Assembly: GCF_002970935.1 (NCBI RefSeq) | Contig: NZ_CP027194.1 | Span: 2,170,001-2,234,000, forward strand | From: Lactobacillus sp. CBA3606 | GTDB lineage: Bacteria > Bacillota > Bacilli > Lactobacillales > Lactobacillaceae | Length of the DNA stretch: 64,000 nucleotides | Direction of reading: 5' to 3' | Shown here: piece by piece, positions 45,257-57,382 of the stretch | Numbering within the stretch: position 1 is the first letter of the stretch | How the letters are laid out: each line of letters opens with the position of its first letter | Notes under the pieces: model-generated | Databases searched by the model: none | Told to the model about the DNA's origin: nothing | What the model saw: only the letters and a program-made list of their open reading frames with translations | Made by a program: the position numbers and the translations under genes

Positions 45257-46597
45257 ATGGCATTAGGACCAGGCTTTCGCCAGCAACAACGGCAAACCCA
45301 AAAGTTAGCCATGACGCAGCGATTACAACAATCGATTCAAATGTTGCAATTTAACGTTGAAGAATTACGTGACTTTTTAACCCAAAAAGCGCTTGAAAAT
45401 CCATTAATTGATGTTGATACTAATTGGAATGCCAATCATGCCAGCTTGAGTACGGCTAAGAACGTTACGGCTCATGATGATTTTATTGAACGGGTTTCAA
45501 CATCTAACCAACACTCGTTGTTTGAATACCTATTAGATCAGATTCACTTAACCATGCGGGATACAAAGCTACGCAAAATTGTGTTGTACTTGATTGAATA
45601 CGTGGATGTTAATGGGTATTTAAAAGTGGCTGATGAACAAGTGCTAGCGGCAACGCAAGCGACGCCAATTGAATTACTAGATGCCATCACCTTGTTACAA
45701 CAACTTGATCCACCAGGGGTTGGGGCGCGGAACTTACAACAAGCATTGATGTTACAAACTGAAAATGATGATAGTGCCCCTAATTTGGCGTACATTATTT
45801 TAGAAGAAAGTTTTGATGCATTGGTTAATCGTAATTGGGCCCAACTAGCTAAAAAATATGCAGTTGAGTTGGCAGATATTTCAAGTGTTTACGACTATGT
45901 ACGGACGCTAAGTCCAACACCCGGGGCGGCAGTCGGGCAAGAAACAACGGGATATATTTTTCCAGACTTAATTGTGACCCAACCAACGGCGGGACAATTG
46001 GCATTGAAGACGGCGTCGATGGCGCAGCCAGTTGTCAAATTTCAAAGTCGGTATTATCAACAGATGAGTCAGCATGATGATCAAGAAGTCACGGAGTATC
46101 TCAAAGAGAAAAAATCTGAGTACGATTGGATTGCGAGCAGCTTGCAACAGCGTGAGGCAACTATTTTTCGCGTAGGGACTGCGATTATCGAACGCCAGTC
46201 GGCATTTTTCCTTGAAAAAACCAAAAGCTTAAAACCATTATTATTGCGCGATGTGGCCCAACAGCTACAAGTTCATGAATCGACAATTAGTCGGAGTATC
46301 AATGGTAAATATGTGCAAACTGACTTTGGTATGTTTGAACTTAAACGTTTCTTTACTCAGGCGGTCAGCAAGCGTCCCACAGATGGCGAACTTGTCTCAG
46401 CTGATAACGTGCAACACCGGATTGTGGCCTTAATTAAGCAGGAAGATAAAGAAAAACCGCTTTCAGACCAAAAAATAGTTCAGATTCTTAAGTCGGAAAA
46501 TGTCGAACTTTCACGGCGCACAGTGGCCAAATATCGGGAAAATCTTAACATTCCGGCCTCGTCGAAACGAAAACAATATTTAAAAACCGAACAGTAA
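45257..46597 (+). CDS. rpoN: RNA polymerase sigma-54 factor
   Basis: 446-residue sigma-54. The N-terminal region I is Gln/Leu rich (QQQRQTQKLAMTQRLQQSIQMLQ) and binds activator AAA+ proteins; the helix-turn-helix reads LQVHESTISRSINGKYVQT; the RpoN box appears as SRRTVAKYREN near the C-terminus and reads the -24 element. GGGAGG upstream. In lactobacilli its known targets are mannose-type PTS operons activated by LevR-type proteins; none is in the window. Confidence 0.94.
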   Translation: MALGPGFRQQQRQTQKLAMTQRLQQSIQMLQFNVEELRDFLTQKALENPLIDVDTNWNANHASLSTAKNVTAHDDFIERVSTSNQHSLFEYLLDQIHLTMRDTKLRKIVLYLIEYVDVNGYLKVADEQVLAATQATPIELLDAITLLQQLDPPGVGARNLQQALMLQTENDDSAPNLAYIILEESFDALVNRNWAQLAKKYAVELADISSVYDYVRTLSPTPGAAVGQETTGYIFPDLIVTQPTAGQLALKTASMAQPVVKFQSRYYQQMSQHDDQEVTEYLKEKKSEYDWIASSLQQREATIFRVGTAIIERQSAFFLEKTKSLKPLLLRDVAQQLQVHESTISRSINGKYVQTDFGMFELKRFFTQAVSKRPTDGELVSADNVQHRIVALIKQEDKEKPLSDQKIVQILKSENVELSRRTVAKYRENLNIPASSKRKQYLKTEQ

Positions 46598-46647
46598 TGA
46601 AAACAACCATTTTAAGCAGTCGGTTATCGGCTGTGATGGGTTCTCAT

Positions 46648-46676
46648 TTGCAACCATTACATGAACCTGTTATAAT
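46648..46676 (+). promoter_or_regulatory. cggR-gap operon promoter
   Basis: TTGCAA (46648-46653), 17-base spacer, TATAAT (46671-46676). Followed by a leader of about 130 bases with a CggR-like operator. Confidence 0.75.
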
Positions 46677-46754
46677 TCAAGTTGTGGTTAAGAGAGGTAT
46701 GCAACATCGATTTCATCGTAAATTATCGTTGTGTGCTTTGTTTTTTTAAGTCTT

Positions 46755-46790
46755 TGGGTCGTTATTCGACATAGCTGGACTAAATCCGTC
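46755..46790 (+). promoter_or_regulatory. CggR operator candidate
   Basis: TGGGTC-N6-CGAC-N4-CTGGAC-N6-CGTC reproduces exactly the spacing of the Bacillus CggR operator CGGGAC-N6-TGTC-N4-CGGGAC-N6-TGTC, with matches of 4/6, 2/4, 5/6 and 3/4. It lies downstream of the promoter, as in Bacillus. Confidence 0.6.
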
Positions 46791-46814
46791 CCACTAGAGA
46801 GCAGGTTGGATGCC

Positions 46815-47843
46815 ATGCATTCAGATATTCAATGGATTGAGGCAATTGCCCCAGACATGGTTGAAATGCTAAGTCATCGTTACTTGGTATTAAGAACCAT
46901 TAATTGGATGGCCCCAGTTGGACGTCGGCTATTGGCTCAAACCTTAGAAGTCAGTGAACGGACGTTACGGACCGAAACGGATACGTTACGGAAGTTAGAT
47001 TTAATTGTGACTGATAAGGCGGGCATGCAGTTGACGCAACCGGGAAAAGATGTTTTACTCGGGTTAAGCCAATTCATGGATGAGTTAATGGGAATTCGGC
47101 AGAAAGAACGACAGTTAGCGCAACGCTTCAATTTAAAACGTTGCATTATTGTCTCTGGCGATTCCGACCGACAGTTAAAGGTTATCGGGACCATGGGCGA
47201 AGAAGTTAATCAACTATTACAGCGGTTATTGCCAGAAGGAAATAACATTATTGCGGTAATGGGTGGTCATACCATGGAACATGTGGCAAATCATTTATCT
47301 AGCAAGCTTGCTAGTAAGCGTGACTTGCTGTTTGTTCCGGCGCGTGGTGGGGTTGGTGAATCGGTTGCGATTCAAGCGAACACGATTGCGTCACAAATGG
47401 CACAACATACCGGTGGTAAATTTCGGTCGTTGTTTGTGCCCGAACAGGTCAGTGAACGAACTTATGAACCACTCCTTAAAGAACCAAGTATTCAAGAGGT
47501 GTTGGGGATTATTCGTCAAGCCAATGTGGTGATTCACAGCGTAGGTGATGCGGTTTCAATGGCGCATCGTCGGAACATGTCTGAGGATCAAATCAAAGTA
47601 TTACGTGGCCGTCATGCGGTTGGGGAAGCTTTTGGTTATTTCTTTGATAAAGACGGCAACGTTGTTTATCGAATTCCACGCATTGGGTTGCAAATCGGAG
47701 AACTGGTCAATATGGAGATTATACTCGCAGTGGCGGGCGGTGCTTCTAAGGCGACCGCGATTGAGGCGTATATGAAGATCGCACCTAAGAAGACGTGTTT
47801 AATCACGGATGAAGGTGCAGCAAACTTGATTTTAAAAAAGTAA
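46815..47843 (+). CDS. cggR: Central glycolytic genes regulator CggR
   Basis: 342-residue SorC/DeoR-type repressor of the gap operon, with fructose-1,6-bisphosphate as known inducer. N-terminal helix-turn-helix (GRRLLAQTLEVSERTLRTETDTL) and a sugar-phosphate-binding domain with MGGHTMEHVANHL, ARGGVGESV and TDEGAA. The frame extends to 46731, but the product beginning HSDIQWIEAIAPDMVEML aligns with homologues, so ATG 46815 is chosen despite a weak ribosome binding site (AGGTTGGA). First gene of the operon. Confidence 0.9.
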   Translation: MHSDIQWIEAIAPDMVEMLSHRYLVLRTINWMAPVGRRLLAQTLEVSERTLRTETDTLRKLDLIVTDKAGMQLTQPGKDVLLGLSQFMDELMGIRQKERQLAQRFNLKRCIIVSGDSDRQLKVIGTMGEEVNQLLQRLLPEGNNIIAVMGGHTMEHVANHLSSKLASKRDLLFVPARGGVGESVAIQANTIASQMAQHTGGKFRSLFVPEQVSERTYEPLLKEPSIQEVLGIIRQANVVIHSVGDAVSMAHRRNMSEDQIKVLRGRHAVGEAFGYFFDKDGNVVYRIPRIGLQIGELVNMEIILAVAGGASKATAIEAYMKIAPKKTCLITDEGAANLILKK

Positions 47844-47911
47844 TCTTCTATAGTGAAGTTGCTTTTTAAAATAAAAAAATATTTTTATTTCCACAAGGAG
47901 GAAATTCTAGT

Positions 47912-48934
47912 ATGTCTGTAAAAATTGGTATTAATGGTTTCGGACGTATCGGTCGTTTAGCATTCCGTCGTATCTTAGAACTTGGTGCAAAATCAAGTGA
48001 TATCGAAGTTGTTGCTATTAACGATTTAACTTCACCTGCATTGTTGGCTCATCTTTTGAAGTATGACTCAACTCATGGTACTTTGGACGCTGAAGTTTCA
48101 GCAACCGACGATTCAATCGTGGTTAACGGTAAGACTTACCGTGTTTATGCTGAACCTAAAGCACAAAATATTCCTTGGGTAAAGAACGACGGCGTTGACT
48201 TCGTTCTCGAATGTACTGGTTTCTACACATCAAAGGCTAAGTCACAAGCTCACTTGGACGCTGGTGCAAAGCGTGTCTTGATTTCTGCTCCTGCTGGTAG
48301 CGATTTGAAGACCATCGTTTACAATGTTAACGATGACATCTTAAACTCAGATGACCGCATTGTTTCTGCTGGTTCATGTACGACTAACTGTCTTGCACCA
48401 CTTGCCTTCTTCGAAAACGAAGAATTCGGCATCAAAGTTGGTACGATGACTACTATCCATGCTTACACATCAACTCAAATGTTACTTGATGGTCCTGTAC
48501 GTGGTGGTAACTTCCGTGCTGCTCGTGCTGCTGGTGTGAACACTATTCCTCATTCAACTGGTGCTGCTAAAGCTCTTGGCTTAGTAATCCCAGAATTGAA
48601 GGGTAAGTTACAAGGCCATGCACAACGTGTTGGTGTTGTTGACGGTTCATTAACTGAATTAGTTGCTATCTTAGACAAGAACGTTACTGCTGATGAAGTT
48701 AATGCAGCAATCAAGAAGCATACTGAAGGTAACGAATCATTCGGTTACAACGAAGACGAAATTGTTTCTTCTGACGTAATTGGTACTACTTTTGGTTCAA
48801 TCTTCGATCCTACCCAAACTGAAGTTACTTCTGATGGTGAAAGCCAATTAGTTAAGACTGTTGCTTGGTACGATAACGAATATGGCTTCACTTGCCAAAT
48901 GGTACGTACTTTATTGAAGTTCGCTACTCTCTAA
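47912..48934 (+). CDS. gap: Glyceraldehyde-3-phosphate dehydrogenase
   Basis: NAD-dependent glycolytic enzyme, 340 residues. Rossmann motif [14 protein letters not shown] at the N-terminus, catalytic Cys156 in [13 protein letters not shown], and WYDNEYGF near the end. Codon use shifts sharply to the highly-expressed set (GGT, GCT, CGT), unlike cggR. AAGGAGG precedes the ATG. A terminator hairpin after it probably lowers expression of the genes that follow. Confidence 0.97.
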   Translation: MSVKIGINGFGRIGRLAFRRILELGAKSSDIEVVAINDLTSPALLAHLLKYDSTHGTLDAEVSATDDSIVVNGKTYRVYAEPKAQNIPWVKNDGVDFVLECTGFYTSKAKSQAHLDAGAKRVLISAPAGSDLKTIVYNVNDDILNSDDRIVSAGSCTTNCLAPLAFFENEEFGIKVGTMTTIHAYTSTQMLLDGPVRGGNFRAARAAGVNTIPHSTGAAKALGLVIPELKGKLQGHAQRVGVVDGSLTELVAILDKNVTADEVNAAIKKHTEGNESFGYNEDEIVSSDVIGTTFGSIFDPTQTEVTSDGESQLVKTVAWYDNEYGFTCQMVRTLLKFATL

Positions 48935-48976
48935 TATAAATTAGTTTGTCAGAACTTTAAAACCGCATAGGTTTTG

Positions 48977-49017
48977 AGACGGCGGGGGGAGGCAATCTCC
49001 TTCTGCCGTCTTTTTTT
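48977..49017 (+). terminator. Terminator between gap and pgk
   Basis: GAGACGGC... GCCGTCT with inner GGAG/CTCC pairing, then seven T. Readthrough or a separate pgk promoter must serve the next genes. Confidence 0.75.
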
Positions 49018-49051
49018 AATTCAAACCCACGAATTCTAGGAGGATTTTAAC

Positions 49052-50254
49052 TTGGCTAAATTAATCGTTTCAGATTTAGATGTTAAAGATAAAAAAGTTT
49101 TAATTCGTGTCGACTTTAATGTGCCAATTAAAGACGGCAAAATTGGTGACGACAACCGGATCGTCGCTGCTTTACCAACAATCAAATACGTTAGCGAACA
49201 TGATGGTAAAGCTATCTTGTTCTCTCACTTAGGTCGGATCAAGAGTGAAGACGACAAGAAGGGCCTTAGCTTACGTCCAGTTGCTGAACGCCTTTCAAAC
49301 TTGTTAAACAAGCCAGTTACCTTCGTACCTGTTACTGAAGGCGAACAACTTGAAACTGCTATTAACAACATGAATGATGGGGATGTTTTAGTTGTTGAAA
49401 ACACCCGTTTTGAAGACGTTGTTAACGGCGAACAAGTTAAACGTGAATCAGGTAACGACCCTGAATTAGGCAAGTACTGGGCATCATTAGGTGACGTTTA
49501 CGTCAACGATGCTTTCGGGACTGCTCACCGGGCCCATGCTTCTAACGTTGGGATTGCTTCAAACATGGATCAAGCTGCTGCTGGGTTCTTGATGGAAAAA
49601 GAAATCAAGTTCTTAGGTAACGCCGTTGATAATCCAAAGCACCCATTTGTTGCTATCTTAGGTGGTGCTAAGGTTTCTGATAAGATCGGTGTGATTGATC
49701 ACTTGCTTGCTAAAGCTGATAAAATCATCATCGGTGGTGGGATGACTTATACCTTCTATGCTGCTAAAGGCATGGGTATTGGGAATTCACTTGTTGAAAA
49801 AGACAAAATTGACTTAGCTAAGTCAATCATCGAAAAAGCTGGCGACAAGTTAGTCTTACCTAGCGACTCAGTTGTTGCTGAAAAGTTTGACAACGATGTT
49901 CCTAGCAAAGTCGTTGAAGGGTCAATTCCTGACGGTTACATGGCCTTAGACATCGGTCCTAAATCAGTTGAAGAATTTAAAGCTGTTTTAAGCGATGCTA
50001 AGACGGTTGTTTGGAACGGACCAATGGGTGTCTTCGAAATGAGTAACTATGCTAAGGGGACGCTTGAAATTGGCGAATTCTTAGGTACGTTATCAGAAGC
50101 AACGACCATCGTTGGTGGTGGGGATTCAACTGCTGCTGTTAAGCAACTTGGTGTTGCTGACAAGTTGACCCATATCTCAACTGGTGGTGGCGCTTCACTT
50201 GAATACCTTGAAGGTAAGACTTTACCAGGTATTGCTGCTATTTCTACTAAATAA
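49052..50254 (+). CDS. pgk: Phosphoglycerate kinase
   Basis: Transfers phosphate from 1,3-bisphosphoglycerate to ADP. 400 residues. N-terminal signature [13 protein letters not shown], hinge and nucleotide region [11 protein letters not shown], and C-terminal [14 protein letters not shown]. Starts with TTG, with AGGAGG upstream. Strong codon bias of a highly expressed gene. Followed after 26 bases by tpiA. Confidence 0.97.
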   Translation: MAKLIVSDLDVKDKKVLIRVDFNVPIKDGKIGDDNRIVAALPTIKYVSEHDGKAILFSHLGRIKSEDDKKGLSLRPVAERLSNLLNKPVTFVPVTEGEQLETAINNMNDGDVLVVENTRFEDVVNGEQVKRESGNDPELGKYWASLGDVYVNDAFGTAHRAHASNVGIASNMDQAAAGFLMEKEIKFLGNAVDNPKHPFVAILGGAKVSDKIGVIDHLLAKADKIIIGGGMTYTFYAAKGMGIGNSLVEKDKIDLAKSIIEKAGDKLVLPSDSVVAEKFDNDVPSKVVEGSIPDGYMALDIGPKSVEEFKAVLSDAKTVVWNGPMGVFEMSNYAKGTLEIGEFLGTLSEATTIVGGGDSTAAVKQLGVADKLTHISTGGGASLEYLEGKTLPGIAAISTK

Positions 50255-50259
50255 TTTAA

Positions 50260-51036
<777 letters not shown>

Positions 51037-51106
51037 GTAATTCATTATTGCAAGTTTAATCACAACCCACTACAATAAGATGTGAACCTATTACAAGCAA
51101 ACCTAA

Positions 51107-52447
<1,341 letters not shown>

Positions 52448-52460
52448 TTACAGATTATCG

Positions 52461-52490
52461 AAAAGTCACTCTTAGGAGTGGCTTTTTTTT
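52461..52490 (+). terminator. eno terminator
   Basis: AAAAGTCACTC TTAG GAGTGGCTTTT with a run of eight T. Confidence 0.85.
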
Positions 52491-52868
52491 ACACTAATTA
52501 ATAGGATGAATTAATTAATAATGATAGATTGATTTAAATTATCTATTGAAATATTTAATTTTTCTATCATTTTTATATATTTAAAATATTAAATAAATAT
52601 ATATAATACTTTTTGATAAGTTACTTAATCCCAAATGCTGGTTTGACGGGCCTGCTTACCTTTAGTTGAAATAGGTTTAGTGGTTAGGATTAAGTTGTGG
52701 TGGGGAAAGTGGTTGACTTATGGTTTGGACTGGTTGTATGATGACCTCGTTAGCAGCCGGATAAACTAACTGGTAATGGCCAGGTTTAGTGACTATTACG
52801 AATTTATATCAGATTAGTTAGACCAGACGCGGTTAATTAAGTGGGCAAGTGGTATCTTTTTATCAAAA
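52491..52868. other. Intergenic stretch eno-pox, very AT-rich then mixed
   Basis: About 52491-52620 is almost entirely A and T with many TAATTAAT and ATATATA tracts. The rest has ordinary composition. I see no ORF with a ribosome binding site. A possible promoter is TTGACT (52713-52718), 18-base spacer, TATGAT (52737-52742), which would give a leader of about 190 bases to pox. Confidence 0.5.
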
Positions 52869-52882
52869 TGTAACCGCTTACT
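52869..52882. promoter_or_regulatory. cre site upstream of pyruvate oxidase
   Basis: TGTAACCGCTTACT, 13 of 14 matches to the CcpA consensus. Pyruvate oxidase genes of lactobacilli are known CcpA targets. Confidence 0.65.
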
Positions 52883-52930
52883 TAAGTGCAACTGATCGGC
52901 TGACCTAAATCTAAGGAGCGCGACGTAATT

Positions 52931-54670
52931 ATGAGTAAAATTAAAGCAGCAACTGCTGGTTTAAAGGTATTAGAAGCTTGGGGCGTTAAAAACATCTATG
53001 GATTGCCAGGTGGGTCATTTGATTCAGGCATGCAGGCCATTTATGAACGTCAAGCGACCCTACATTATGTGCAGGTCCGGCATGAGGAGGCTGGGGCCTT
53101 GGCTGCTTCAGCGGAATCAAAGCTGACCGGCCACATTGGCGTTACCTTTGGGTCAGCCGGTCCTGGGGCAGTTCATCTGCTAAATGGGCTGTATGATGCA
53201 AAGCATGATCATACACCAGTTCTCGCCATTGTGGCGCAAGTGCCAACTAAGCGTATGAATGTTGATTTCTTCCAAGCATTGGACGAAGGGCCAATCTTTG
53301 AAGATGTTGCAGTGTGGAATCGGACCGCAATGACGGCTGCTGCGATTCCACAAATGATTGATGAAGCGATCCGCCAAGCTTATAAGTATTCCGGTGTGGC
53401 CGTTGTCACGATTCCTAAAGATTTGGGTTGGACGGAAATTGAAGACAAATTTGTTCCGACCGCTGCACTATATCAACACCCAATTATGCCAGAACCAGCG
53501 CCGCAGCAAATTGATGATGCTTGGGAGTTGATTAAGGCGGCTAAAGCGCCGTTGATTTATTTTGGCATTGGTGCCAAGCATGCGGCTAAAGAATTAAAAG
53601 CTGTCTCAGAACGCTTTAAGATGCCAATGATTTCTTCTGTGTTAGCGAAAGGAATTGTTGAAGATACCAATGAGAATTACTTGGGATCAACCGGCCGCGT
53701 TGCACCCAAGCCCGGAGTTGAAGCCGGCTTTGCAACCGATTTAATCTTATGGGTTGGGAATGATGTCCCCTTTAGTATTTTCTTAATTAATCCTCATGCA
53801 AAGGTCATTCAAGTTGATATTGATAGTGAAAAATTAGGGAAGCGGCACCACGTCGATGTCGGCATTTTAGCGGATGCTAAGCAGACGCTGAAAGCCTTAC
53901 TAGCAAAGGGCACAGCTTTACCAGCAACACCATTTTATCAAGCCTCATTGGCTAATCGGCAAAATTGGCGGGATTGGCAAGCTAGCTTCGCTAATGATGA
54001 TCAGACGCCATTGCGGCCAGAGCCGGTTTTTGACCAGTTAAACAAAATGGCAAGTCCCCAAGCAATCTTTGGGGTCGATGTCGGTAATGTAAATATTAAT
54101 TTTATGCGCTTAGTTAATTTGCATGCTGACCAGAAGTGGACGACTTCAGGGCAATATGCGACGATGGGTTACGGCGTGCCAGCAGCCATTGCGGCTAAAA
54201 GTGCTTATCCTGATCGTGATGTGTACAGCTTGAGCGGTGACGGTGCCTTTGCGATGTTAGGTGAAGAGATTATCACTGAAGTGAAATATCAGTTAAACAT
54301 TGTTAATTTTGTCTTCAGTAATGCCACGTTAGGCTTTATTGAAGCTGAACAAACGGATGATAGTCAACAACCATTATCGGGTGTGGCGTTGCCGGATACT
54401 GATTGGGCTAAAGTCGGTGAAGGCTTAGGGGCGCTTGGGATTACTGTGCGGACGTTGCCGGAACTCAAAGCAGCAGTGGCACAAGCCAAGACAGCGAACC
54501 GGCCGGTCGTGATTGATATTAAGCTGACGCATGCAATGCCGTTTACGACGGAACACATGGCCTTAGATCCAAAGTATCAATCACAAGCTGAAATTGATGC
54601 TTTTGTGAAGCAGTATCAGGCAGCTGGGTTACGGCCATACAGTTATTTCCTCGCGCAAGCCACTAAATAA
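52931..54670 (+). CDS. pox: Pyruvate oxidase
   Basis: TPP- and FAD-dependent enzyme converting pyruvate, phosphate and oxygen to acetyl phosphate, CO2 and hydrogen peroxide. 579 residues. N-terminal TPP domain with the active-site Glu in VRHEEAGALAA, a central FAD domain, and C-terminal TPP motif GDGAFAMLGEEIITEVKYQLN ending in NF. TAAGGAG lies upstream. Related acetolactate synthases share the fold, but the sequence LPGGSFDSGMQAIY and the length fit pyruvate oxidase. Single gene, preceded by a cre site. Confidence 0.88.
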   Translation: MSKIKAATAGLKVLEAWGVKNIYGLPGGSFDSGMQAIYERQATLHYVQVRHEEAGALAASAESKLTGHIGVTFGSAGPGAVHLLNGLYDAKHDHTPVLAIVAQVPTKRMNVDFFQALDEGPIFEDVAVWNRTAMTAAAIPQMIDEAIRQAYKYSGVAVVTIPKDLGWTEIEDKFVPTAALYQHPIMPEPAPQQIDDAWELIKAAKAPLIYFGIGAKHAAKELKAVSERFKMPMISSVLAKGIVEDTNENYLGSTGRVAPKPGVEAGFATDLILWVGNDVPFSIFLINPHAKVIQVDIDSEKLGKRHHVDVGILADAKQTLKALLAKGTALPATPFYQASLANRQNWRDWQASFANDDQTPLRPEPVFDQLNKMASPQAIFGVDVGNVNINFMRLVNLHADQKWTTSGQYATMGYGVPAAIAAKSAYPDRDVYSLSGDGAFAMLGEEIITEVKYQLNIVNFVFSNATLGFIEAEQTDDSQQPLSGVALPDTDWAKVGEGLGALGITVRTLPELKAAVAQAKTANRPVVIDIKLTHAMPFTTEHMALDPKYQSQAEIDAFVKQYQAAGLRPYSYFLAQATK

Positions 54671-54681
54671 ATGACTTAATT

Positions 54682-54717
54682 AGGTGACGTTACTTATGAT
54701 GAGTAGCGCCACTTTTT
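54682..54717 (+). terminator. pox terminator
   Basis: GTG-a-CG-t-TACT / AGTA-g-CG-c-CAC hairpin followed by TTTTT. Confidence 0.65.
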
Positions 54718-54823
54718 GTGTTATTAGCACGCCACTGCACAGATTGTTTCATACATCTTTTTAAATGCATGAAATCTCGTGGTAAAATAAGATTACTAGC
54801 ATTTAAAGGAGTTAATTAAGCGA

Positions 54824-55735
54824 ATGGATTATTTTCAAACTGAAATTAAGCAATGGTCAGATTGGCAAGCGGTAGTTACCAATAGTGCCGTCTTTGAACC
54901 GTTGATTCGTCAAATCTATTCAAGTGAACACGAACCATTTAAAACCCCCGTCGCTGTTACAACCGATTTTTGTGCTACTTTTGCGGTGGGGCCGACTCAA
55001 ATTGCCATTTTTCCACCGGCTGTAGTGGCTGTGACGACCCGTGACCGTTATCAAACGGAGCGGTTTAGTCTGACTCGGCTAGCGCGGTTACAGCTTGCGG
55101 CGCCACGCTTATGTCATGCGGGCTTTATTTTTGATGCTTACCAGTTTTATTATGTGATTTATCAACCCTTAACGGGGGTCACTTTGACGGAATTTAAAGC
55201 GACGGCTGAACCATTGGCAAAAGCAACGTTAGGTCAGCAACTGGGAACGGCACTTTTAAAATTGAACACAGCGGTCCCACAATTCAACCAAGTCGATCAG
55301 ACTAAGGTGGATCAGCGCGCCACTTGGCAACCTTTAGGCACAACGTTTGCAGCGGAACGGGCACAGTTTTTAGCACAACATTCGGTTCAAGGCGATCAGT
55401 TTGTCCATGGTGCGTTAACGGGTGAAACAATTGTCGTGACTGCTGATCAAGTGGGCTTTTGTCACTTTCAGACGGCGCATGTCGGCCCACGGCAAACTGA
55501 ATTAGTCCCACTATTATTGGCAGCCGCATATCAAGAGCCTGATCTAATCGCCGGCTTGAAGAAGGGATTAGCTCGTCCTGATTTAGCAACAGATTTATTG
55601 ATTGGTCTTTTATGGCGCACGGATGGTCCCAGTTGGATTCGCCAGGTGATGGGGCGTGAAACGGGCATAACGTTACCACAATTACAGGCACAATTAGCCA
55701 TTATCATCAATGGAAAGGCGGGGGCCGAAGGGTGA
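54824..55735 (+). CDS. Degenerate aminoglycoside-phosphotransferase-like protein
   Basis: 303 residues that look like an APH/choline-kinase fold: hinge region YYVIYQPLTGVTLTEF, and a remnant of the catalytic motif. Active members read HGDxxxxN; here it is HGALTGET (H195-T202), so both the catalytic Asp and the metal-binding Asn are missing. The following DxD is also not evident (CHFQTAH). Probably a pseudokinase or ligand-binding protein. AAGGAG upstream. Its stop overlaps the start of the ClC gene, so the two are co-translated. Function unknown. Confidence 0.6.
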   Translation: MDYFQTEIKQWSDWQAVVTNSAVFEPLIRQIYSSEHEPFKTPVAVTTDFCATFAVGPTQIAIFPPAVVAVTTRDRYQTERFSLTRLARLQLAAPRLCHAGFIFDAYQFYYVIYQPLTGVTLTEFKATAEPLAKATLGQQLGTALLKLNTAVPQFNQVDQTKVDQRATWQPLGTTFAAERAQFLAQHSVQGDQFVHGALTGETIVVTADQVGFCHFQTAHVGPRQTELVPLLLAAAYQEPDLIAGLKKGLARPDLATDLLIGLLWRTDGPSWIRQVMGRETGITLPQLQAQLAIIINGKAGAEG

Positions 55736-57282
55736 AATTACAACGTCAACCAATGAAGCATCATTTTGATTTAACCCGATTTAGTGCCGTTTGGCGGGGC
55801 TTAGTCGTCGGGTTAATTACTGGGGTGGTTGTCAGTGTTTTTCGGTTTTGTATCGAGCAAGGGTTATTACTGGTCCAATGGGGGTATGGTCAGATTCGTG
55901 GTAATCTGTGGTTATTGCTACCATGGCTTGGTCTTAGTGTCTTAGTTGCGGTCATCGTTGGCTTAATGGTGAAAAAAACGCCGGATATTAAGGGGTCTGG
56001 GATTCCACAAGTTGAAGGTCAACTCGCAGGCGAATTAGATTATGCTTGGTGGCCGGTGCTTTGGCGAAAATTTATCGGTGGTATTTTAAGTATCGGTTCT
56101 GGCTTGTATCTCGGTCGTGAAGGGCCGTCGATTCAGTTAGGCGCGACGATTGGTCAGGGGTTTGCAGAAGAGACGCATCAAACCGGAGCTGATCGGCGTT
56201 CCTTGATTGCAGGTGGTGCTGCTGCGGGCCTGTCAGCGGCCTTTAATGCGCCCATTGCAAGTACGCTATTTATTTTGGAAGAGGTTTACCATAACTTTTC
56301 ACCAATTATTTGGACGACTGCTTTGGCGAGTGCGATTGCAAGTAATTTTATTTCGTTAAACTTTTTCGGCTTGGTCCCCGTATTACACATTCCGTATGGG
56401 CGTAACTTACCGTTAAGTCAGTATGGCAATTTGATTGGGCTAGGCATTTTACTCGGGATTTTCGGCTATCTTTATCAAAACGTCACGCTAGTAATGCCTG
56501 GTTGGTATGCGAAGCTACGATTGCCAAGCTGGCTCAATGGGTTAGTGCCATTTTTATTAGTCATTCCCATTGGCTTATTATGGCCGCAATTATTAGGTGG
56601 CGGGAATTCGATTATTCTAAATATTGCTGGAGCACCACCATTGCTGCTCGGGTTATTAGGGATCTTTGTGTTACGATTTGTATTTTCAACGGTTTCGTAT
56701 GGGTCAGGCTTGCCGGGGGGGATTTTCTTACCGATTCTGTCCTTGGGGGCCATTTTAGGCGCCATTTATGCGCAAGCAATGGTGGCTATAGGCTTAATGC
56801 CTGCCCAATATGTGACCAACTTTATTATCTTTGCGATGGCCGGTTATTTTGCTGGTATTGGGAAAGCCCCGTTCACCGCAATTCTCCTGATTACCGAGAT
56901 GGTTGGGACTTTGCATCATTTGATGCCATTAGCAGTCGTTTCAATGACAGCTTATGTAGTCGTTGATTTATTAGGTGGGGCGCCGATTTATGAAGCCTTA
57001 TTAGAAAAATTAACACAACCCAAGTTGCCAGAACATAGTGGCGTTCAAGATCGACTAGAGATTCCGGTTTTTGAAGGGTCTGCGTTCGAAGGCCATCAAG
57101 TTCGTGATTTCAAATGGCCGCAAGAATCTTTATTAATTGCTATTCGGCGGGGTGAACGTCAGGTTATCCCACACGGGGATACTTTAATACGTGGTGGGGA
57201 TACCTTAATTATCTTAACGGATCGGAGTAATCGCGCCTGGGTCCATCACCAAATTGATAAGTTAAATGTGGTGACGACTTGA
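55732..57282 (+). CDS. ClC-family chloride channel/antiporter with C-terminal RCK_C domain
   Basis: 516-residue ClC protein. The chloride-selectivity motifs are GSGIPQ (88-93), GREGPS (128-133) with gating Glu130, and PGGIFLPILSLGA. About ten membrane helices up to residue 430, then a cytosolic TrkA-C/RCK_C domain (RLEIPVFEGSAFEGHQVRDF... TLIRGGDTLIILTD) that likely binds a ligand. Gating Glu suggests H+/anion exchange; fluoride export is less likely because the motif pattern is that of the classic type. GTG start overlapping the previous gene. Confidence 0.88.
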   Translation: MKLQRQPMKHHFDLTRFSAVWRGLVVGLITGVVVSVFRFCIEQGLLLVQWGYGQIRGNLWLLLPWLGLSVLVAVIVGLMVKKTPDIKGSGIPQVEGQLAGELDYAWWPVLWRKFIGGILSIGSGLYLGREGPSIQLGATIGQGFAEETHQTGADRRSLIAGGAAAGLSAAFNAPIASTLFILEEVYHNFSPIIWTTALASAIASNFISLNFFGLVPVLHIPYGRNLPLSQYGNLIGLGILLGIFGYLYQNVTLVMPGWYAKLRLPSWLNGLVPFLLVIPIGLLWPQLLGGGNSIILNIAGAPPLLLGLLGIFVLRFVFSTVSYGSGLPGGIFLPILSLGAILGAIYAQAMVAIGLMPAQYVTNFIIFAMAGYFAGIGKAPFTAILLITEMVGTLHHLMPLAVVSMTAYVVVDLLGGAPIYEALLEKLTQPKLPEHSGVQDRLEIPVFEGSAFEGHQVRDFKWPQESLLIAIRRGERQVIPHGDTLIRGGDTLIILTDRSNRAWVHHQIDKLNVVTT

Positions 57283-57382
57283 TGTGGTTTAGAATGTAAC
57301 TAATTACGCTTGAGACTGGAAAAGTGAGGCCAAATATGTTAAATTGTTATAGACATAGCGGACTCTTTAGGAGGCACTTTTA

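Noticed and set aside
56502-56966. 154-codon open frame on the plus strand
   Set aside because: It lies wholly inside the ClC gene in another frame, has no ribosome binding site, and its product resembles no family.
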